A DNA stretch of 42,792 bases from Bacteroidetes bacterium UBA4408 (GTDB taxonomy: Bacteria > Bacteroidota > Bacteroidia > UBA4408), in the NCBI GenBank assembly GCA_002389785.1, contig DGQS01000133.1:1-42792 (forward strand). Reading direction: 5' to 3'. Below are positions 41,110 to 42,792 of the stretch, in pieces (within the stretch, counting starts at the first letter, position 1; the number at the start of each line of letters is the position of its first letter). Both the position numbers and the translations under genes were made by a program. A model generated the notes under the pieces. The model was not told the origin of the DNA. It worked only from the letters and a program-made list of their open reading frames with translations, and did no database searches.

Positions 41110-42792
41110 TTGGGGCATAAACGCGTACTGAAACATTTTATTATCTGTTCATTGTTGATTACTCGAACAATGGTTTTTGCCGCAGTTCCTGCTGATGTCT
41201 TTTTAAATTCAGACTTGGATTCGCTGAGTGCCTTGGCGCAACCTGTTTCAAAGTCTGATTCAGCTGTAGTTTCAAAAAGTGCGTTAAATTCTAAAGTCAC
41301 TTATTCAGCCCGCGATTCAATTCGTTTTGAAGTGGAAAATCAAAAAGTGTACCTCTATGGTGATGCCCATGTTACTTATGAAGATACCAAATTAGATGCG
41401 GAACAAATTATATTGGATACTAAAAACAATTTTGTTACCGCCACCGGAATAATTGATTCAACCGGTAAACGTATTGGAGATCCGAAATTTGCAGATGGAG
41501 GACAGGAGTTTTCGTCGCGTGGAATGAGCTATAATTTTGAAACCAAGAAGGGTAAAATCAAAGATGTTATTACTAAAGAAGGTGATGGAATTTTGCACGG
41601 TGAGCAAGTAAAACGCGACAGCAGCAATAATTTTTTTGTTCGACACGGTAAATACACCACCTGCGATTTGGAACATCCGCATTACTATATTTCCGCTTCT
41701 AAAGTGCGCGTTATTCCGGATGATAAAATTATTACCGGTCCGGCTTATTTAGTTATTGCCGATGTACCCACTCCTTTGATGTTGCCTTTTGGTTTTTTCC
41801 CAAATAAAAAAGGTCAAAAGTCGGGCATACTAATTCCCACTTATGGTGAGTCTATAAATCAGGGTTTCTTTTTAACAGATGGAGGATATTATTTTGGAAT
41901 AAGTGATAAAGTGGATTTGGCTGTTAGAGGAGATATTTACAGTAAAGGAAGTTGGGGGGCTAAAGCAATTAGTAATTATGCTAAGCGCTATAAGTACAAT
42001 GGCAATATTAGTGTAAGTTATGCCAATCAAAAATTTGGTGAAAAGTACCTGGACGATTATAACGAATTGCAAAATTTTAGAGTCAACTGGACACATAACC
42101 AAGATGCTAAAGCAAGGCCCGATCGGAGATTTTCGGCAAGTGTGAATGCCGGATCAAGCGGATTTGGCAGGTATCAGAATACAACTTCCAGACAATACTT
42201 ACAAAACGAGTTAAGTTCTTCTATTACCTTTAATAAAAGTTGGATAGGAAAGCCGTATAATTTTTCGGCTGCTATTAATCACAATCAAAACACACTTTTA
42301 AAAACCATAAGTATTAAATTACCTGAACTTACTTTTAATGTGGCACGAATACTTCCGTTTCAAAAAGTAGAAACAAAAAATGGATTTCGATGGCTAAAAA
42401 CATTAGGCTTTAGCTACACAACAAATTTGCGCAATCAAATAGATAGCTACGATAGTTTGTTATTCACGAAAAAATTAAGCTCACAAATGAAAAACGGAAT
42501 GAATCATAGTATTCCGATAAGTACTTCTATAAAATTGTTTAAGTACTTTAATCTTAATCCATCGTTTACTTACAACGAAAATTGGTATTTGCAAACGATA
42601 CGTAAGCGTTATTCCTATGATGAAGAAGGTATAGGAGTTCTAAAAATAGATACGGTTTCAAAGTTTCAAGCTTCACGTGATTATGCTTTTAATACAAATC
42701 TTACTACTAATTTATACGGTTTGTATCAACTCAAACGAGGAAAATTAAAAGCGGTTAGACATGTATTAACTCCAACAATTGGATATTCCTAT
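41110..42792 (+). CDS. LptD-like LPS-assembly outer-membrane protein (runs off the right edge)
   Basis: At least 561 codons. The only in-frame start before the signal peptide is TTG 41110 (a TAA is three bases upstream); this gives a leader KRVLKHFIICSLLITRTMVF. ATG 41170 would lose it. VTYSARDSIRFEVENQKVYL and YGDAHVTYEDTKLDAEQIIL form the OstA/LptA-like periplasmic beta-jellyroll. LHGEQVKRDSSNNFFVRHG and KYTTCDLEHPHYYISASKVR then lead into the barrel, with VPTPLMLPFGFFPNKKGQKS and GILIPTYGES typical of Bacteroidota LptD. Barrel strands continue to the edge; the rest of the barrel is outside the window. LptD inserts lipopolysaccharide into the outer leaflet. Confidence 0.88.
   Translation, partial: MGHKRVLKHFIICSLLITRTMVFAAVPADVFLNSDLDSLSALAQPVSKSDSAVVSKSALNSKVTYSARDSIRFEVENQKVYLYGDAHVTYEDTKLDAEQIILDTKNNFVTATGIIDSTGKRIGDPKFADGGQEFSSRGMSYNFETKKGKIKDVITKEGDGILHGEQVKRDSSNNFFVRHGKYTTCDLEHPHYYISASKVRVIPDDKIITGPAYLVIADVPTPLMLPFGFFPNKKGQKSGILIPTYGESINQGFFLTDGGYYFGISDKVDLAVRGDIYSKGSWGAKAISNYAKRYKYNGNISVSYANQKFGEKYLDDYNELQNFRVNWTHNQDAKARPDRRFSASVNAGSSGFGRYQNTTSRQYLQNELSSSITFNKSWIGKPYNFSAAINHNQNTLLKTISIKLPELTFNVARILPFQKVETKNGFRWLKTLGFSYTTNLRNQIDSYDSLLFTKKLSSQMKNGMNHSIPISTSIKLFKYFNLNPSFTYNENWYLQTIRKRYSYDEEGIGVLKIDTVSKFQASRDYAFNTNLTTNLYGLYQLKRGKLKAVRHVLTPTIGYSY

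Overview
The window comes from an AT-rich genome of the phylum Bacteroidota. The reasons are type IX secretion (T9SS) C-terminal sorting domains on two proteins, short SxxC lipoprotein signals, TAnnTTTG-type -7 promoter elements, a DUF1573 pair, a DUF5777-type barrel, and a conserved envelope block (amidase, MlaD, Fe-S proteins, LptD). The genus cannot be fixed from the sequence. No rRNA, tRNA, CRISPR array, phage or intact insertion sequence was seen.

Layout. 1-362 is the 5' part of valS (minus). 363-2038 is a loosely packed stretch with a Coq4-like gene, a DUF1801 gene broken by an in-frame amber codon and a degraded gap. 2039-3885 holds a DinB-family gene and an AmpG-like MFS transporter. 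3886-4830 is a repeat-rich gap whose inverted and direct repeats look like a small decayed mobile element. 4831-7220 carries two tandem DUF1573 proteins and a PLP aminotransferase. 7368-8462 is an M42 aminopeptidase (minus). 8646-15334 is a run of same-strand genes: dipeptidyl peptidase 5, DinB, OsmC, an alkylglycerol-monooxygenase-like enzyme split by TAG, a lysoplasmalogenase (YhhN/TMEM86), a GNAT protein and a NodB-like protein. 15327-18599 has kpsF/kdsD (minus) and recQ. 18769-20153 has murQ and a coupled unknown gene.

20192-27493 is the most unusual region. It encodes three small lipoproteins with expanded c-type heme motifs (CX4CH or CX5CH), a CXXCH protein with a T9SS tail, a DUF5777-like outer-membrane barrel and a Crp/Fnr regulator. 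A large fibronectin-repeat T9SS protein is interposed. The parts resemble a surface electron-transfer or redox module; this is inference.

27525-35557 is a purine catabolism locus: xdhC (minus), then an operon of allantoinase, allantoicase, OHCU decarboxylase, 5-hydroxyisourate hydrolase and a HpcH/CitE-like protein, then the xanthine dehydrogenase molybdopterin subunit (minus). The xanthine dehydrogenase FAD/Fe-S subunit, a uricase and a ureidoglycolate lyase are not in the window. 35746-41002 (all minus) is an envelope and redox block: Hdr-like Fe-S proteins flanking a SIMPL protein, MlaD, and a cell-wall amidase. Divergent from it, an LptD-like outer-membrane protein runs off the right edge.
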